From the NCBI GenBank assembly GCA_049515655.1, contig JBEKTW010000033.1:1-53609 (forward strand): a DNA stretch of 53,609 nt, in the 5' to 3' direction. Positions 52,204 through 53,609 of this stretch are shown here, in pieces. The translations under genes and the position numbers were made by a program. The first letter of the stretch is position 1. Each line of letters opens with the position of its first letter. This DNA comes from JBEKTW01 sp049515655. GTDB taxonomy: Bacteria > Bacteroidota > Ignavibacteria > UBA10030 > SZUA-254. The notes beneath the pieces were generated by a model, which worked only from the letters and a program-made list of their open reading frames with translations, ran no database searches and was not told the origin of the DNA.

Positions 52204-52656
52204 AACCCACGGCTTCAGCCGTGGGGAAAGAAAAAGCCGAACGTTGAGGAACCGTTTCAACGGTTTATCAAACGGAGATACCCCGGCGGCGGGCAAGCCC
52301 TCGGGTGGAACCGCTGAACCGCCTACCGGGTTCTGGCGGGGAGGTTGCTGGGAAGAATGATAAAACCCACGGCTTCAGCCGTGGGGAAAGAAAATGCCAA
52401 ACTCTGAGGAACCGTTTCAACGGTTTATCAAATGGAGACACTCCGGCGGCGGGCAAGCCCTCGGTGAAACCGCTGAAGCGGCTGCCGGGTTCTGGCGGGG
52501 ATCTTGCTGGGAAGAATGATAAAACCCACGGCTTCAGCCGTGGGGAAAGAAAAAGCCGAACGCTGAGGAACCGTTTCAACGGTTTATCAAATGGAGACAC
52601 TCCGGCGGCGGGCATGCTCTCGGCTGAAACCGCTGAAGCGGCGACCGGGTTCTGGC
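52204..52656. repeat. Tandem array of three palindrome-rich units of about 160 bp
   Basis: Units begin at 52204, 52364 and 52523 (spacings 160 and 159). Each contains three small palindromes: 'cccacggcttcagccgtggg', 'gaaccgtttcaacggttt' and 'aaccgctgaagcggc'. They are separated by 'actccggcggcgggcaagcc' and 'gttctggcggggatcttgct'. A single related unit lies at about 45390-45460. Palindromes of this style are known from REP-type repeats linked to RAYT or IS200/IS605 transposases, but no such gene is in the window. Several open frames across the array are repeat artefacts. Confidence 0.9.
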
Positions 52657-53240
52657 TTCTCGTGCTCTCCCATGACCAAAGTCGTGGGTAAGCGCACGGA
52701 TTTCGTCAGAGCGGGTTTCCCCTTTCTTTTTGCGAACGCGCTCTTTTCGTAACCGCTCTGCTTTTCTAAGGGATAACCATCTTTGACCCACGCATCAATT
52801 GCTTTTCCGCCAACGAGGTCCTTGAGCAGAACTCGCTTGTTGATGGTTGGAATATTCAGTGAATCAGTCGCAAGAGAATCTCTGTACACCATGATATGGG
52901 GTACACCCGCAATCTTCGACCGGTTCACGTGTTCGAGCATTAGTTCGTTATCATAGAATTCGCCGATCGAAACTTCATCCCAGCGGCGATACTTCTTGAT
53001 GTACTGCAGCCCCCGCTCGATGTCTTTGTCCATGACGACGAGGACAAACTTCATCGCTCTCCCTTTGTAGTGTTTCGGCAGTTCCGACCTCATCTTGTTG
53101 ACGTTCTTGATATTGGCCGGAAGATTACAATAACCGCAATCGGAACCGCCGAAGTAGAAAATAGTGAAACGGGTCTTCGCGGTCTCTTGCCCTGACATTG
53201 ATGCAGTGAAAAGCAGCATGCACACAATTATGAATCTCAT
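52587..53240 (-). CDS. Exported thioredoxin-fold protein with repeat-derived C-terminus
   Basis: A 217-residue protein with a signal peptide ('FIIVCMLLFTASMSGQE'). The redox motif 'SDCGYCNL' (C35-G-Y-C38) follows strand 'RFTIFYFGG', and 'IAGVPHIMVY' provides the cis-proline loop, so it is a thioredoxin-like thiol protein of the periplasm. The last roughly 22 residues ('PEPGRRFSGFSREHARRRSV') are translated from the tandem repeat at 52204-52656, replacing the original end of the gene. Part of the preceding segment ('KRKGKPALTKSVRLPTTLVM') may also be non-native. The fold itself appears complete. Confidence 0.82.
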   Translation of the reverse strand: MRFIIVCMLLFTASMSGQETAKTRFTIFYFGGSDCGYCNLPANIKNVNKMRSELPKHYKGRAMKFVLVVMDKDIERGLQYIKKYRRWDEVSIGEFYDNELMLEHVNRSKIAGVPHIMVYRDSLATDSLNIPTINKRVLLKDLVGGKAIDAWVKDGYPLEKQSGYEKSAFAKRKGKPALTKSVRLPTTLVMGEHEKPEPGRRFSGFSREHARRRSVSI

Positions 53241-53334
53241 CGTAGGACCTTACAGTGTTTCGATTGAAATGGAGTCATGCCGGCCCCGAAAACTCGTGTC
53301 CTGTCTCGGAAATAGATTGATTAACTGACGATGC

Positions 53335-53609
53335 GCAAGACTATTCTCGATGTCCGAAATCATGACAAATCCTAAACACTAAATCCGAAATCTTAAACAA
53401 ACTCAAAATACTAATTTCAAAACCCTAAACCGTTTTACCAACGATGTCATGGGAAGTTCTCCCCGTGTCTCGAAGGCCACAAAGCCTCCGGAAGAAGTCC
53501 TTGGGGCCTTGCAAACGAGTTTAGGATTTAACGCTTCGAGTTTGGGATTTGTCCCGCTTCTGGATTCCGCTTACGTTGGCGGGATTCTGAAAAGCGGAAT
53601 TTAGGATTT
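53335..53609. repeat. Low-complexity snap-back repeat, copy 3 (cut by the window end)
   Basis: It opens with 'ctcgatgtccgaaatcatga' and 'cactaaatccgaaatcttaa', nearly the wording of copy 1 at 58-130. It carries the same 'gtcccgcttctggattccgc' centre (about 53550) and ends in 'aaagcggaatttaggattt'. The right arm continues past the window. Confidence 0.75.

Noticed and set aside
52204..52656. Possible CRISPR array
   Set aside because: Units are about 160 bp, nearly identical throughout and internally palindromic; there are no short repeats with unique spacers and no cas genes.
52118..52691. Open frames across the tandem palindromic array on both strands
   Set aside because: They repeat with the array unit and are products of the repeat; only the thioredoxin-like gene that enters from 53240 is supported.

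Overview
The window reads as a chromosomal segment of an uncultured member of the FCB group, most likely the Ignavibacteria/Chlorobi side of Bacteroidota. The main clue is that at least five secreted proteins end in a type IX secretion (T9SS) sorting domain with the 'NYPNPFNPTT' signature. Intergenic DNA is unusually rich in dispersed and low-complexity repeats. I saw no rRNA, tRNA or CRISPR array, and no integron integrase, transposase or recombinase gene.

Layout. 380-5561 (+): two clan GH-D alpha-galactosidase-type glycosidases. 6254-11271 (+): a run of integron-type gene cassettes, each followed by an approximately 130-165 bp attC recombination site (HNH nuclease, lipoprotein, hypothetical proteins, membrane-anchored receiver protein, Doc/AbrB toxin-antitoxin). 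A small protein and a methyltransferase follow (11309-12378). 12502-17231 (+): a CBM9-type secreted protein and a Tat-exported glycoside hydrolase, so the cassette array lies inside a glycan-degradation neighbourhood. 17428-20553 (+): a secreted M1 aminopeptidase with a T9SS tail. 20728-22288 (-): a DUF3788-type protein and a TPR protein. 22690-35680 (-): two giant paralogous Asp-box (BNR) plus fibronectin-III proteins and one SdrD-like multidomain protein; the first BNR gene has lost its T9SS tail through a 10-bp tandem duplication. 36112-39959 (-): a class-C beta-lactamase-fold serine hydrolase and an M1-like peptidase lacking one expected zinc ligand.

40007-45068: a second attC cluster in the opposite orientation (reading on the minus strand). 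It carries a NatA/NatB ABC exporter, a quinone-oxidoreductase-like dehydrogenase, an outer-membrane barrel protein, a DUF3795-type protein and an antisense XRE antitoxin with a truncated toxin. Its upstream end is a half attC cut off next to a dispersed repeat. 45597-51714 (-): three more secreted proteins, including a T9SS cargo, a protein with bacterial-repeat domains and a divergent lytic transglycosylase. 52204-52656: a tandem array of about 160-bp palindrome-rich units that has run into the 3' end of a thioredoxin-like gene (52587-53240, -).

The two attC clusters without a nearby integrase (CALIN-type clusters) are the main discovery. Most cassette genes are unfamiliar or only loosely assignable, each cluster contains one toxin-antitoxin module oriented against the array, and all attC sites share a common sequence core. 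This suggests one mobile cassette pool served by an integrase outside the window, or since lost. The rest of the window is a secretion-heavy, polymer-degrading lifestyle locus.
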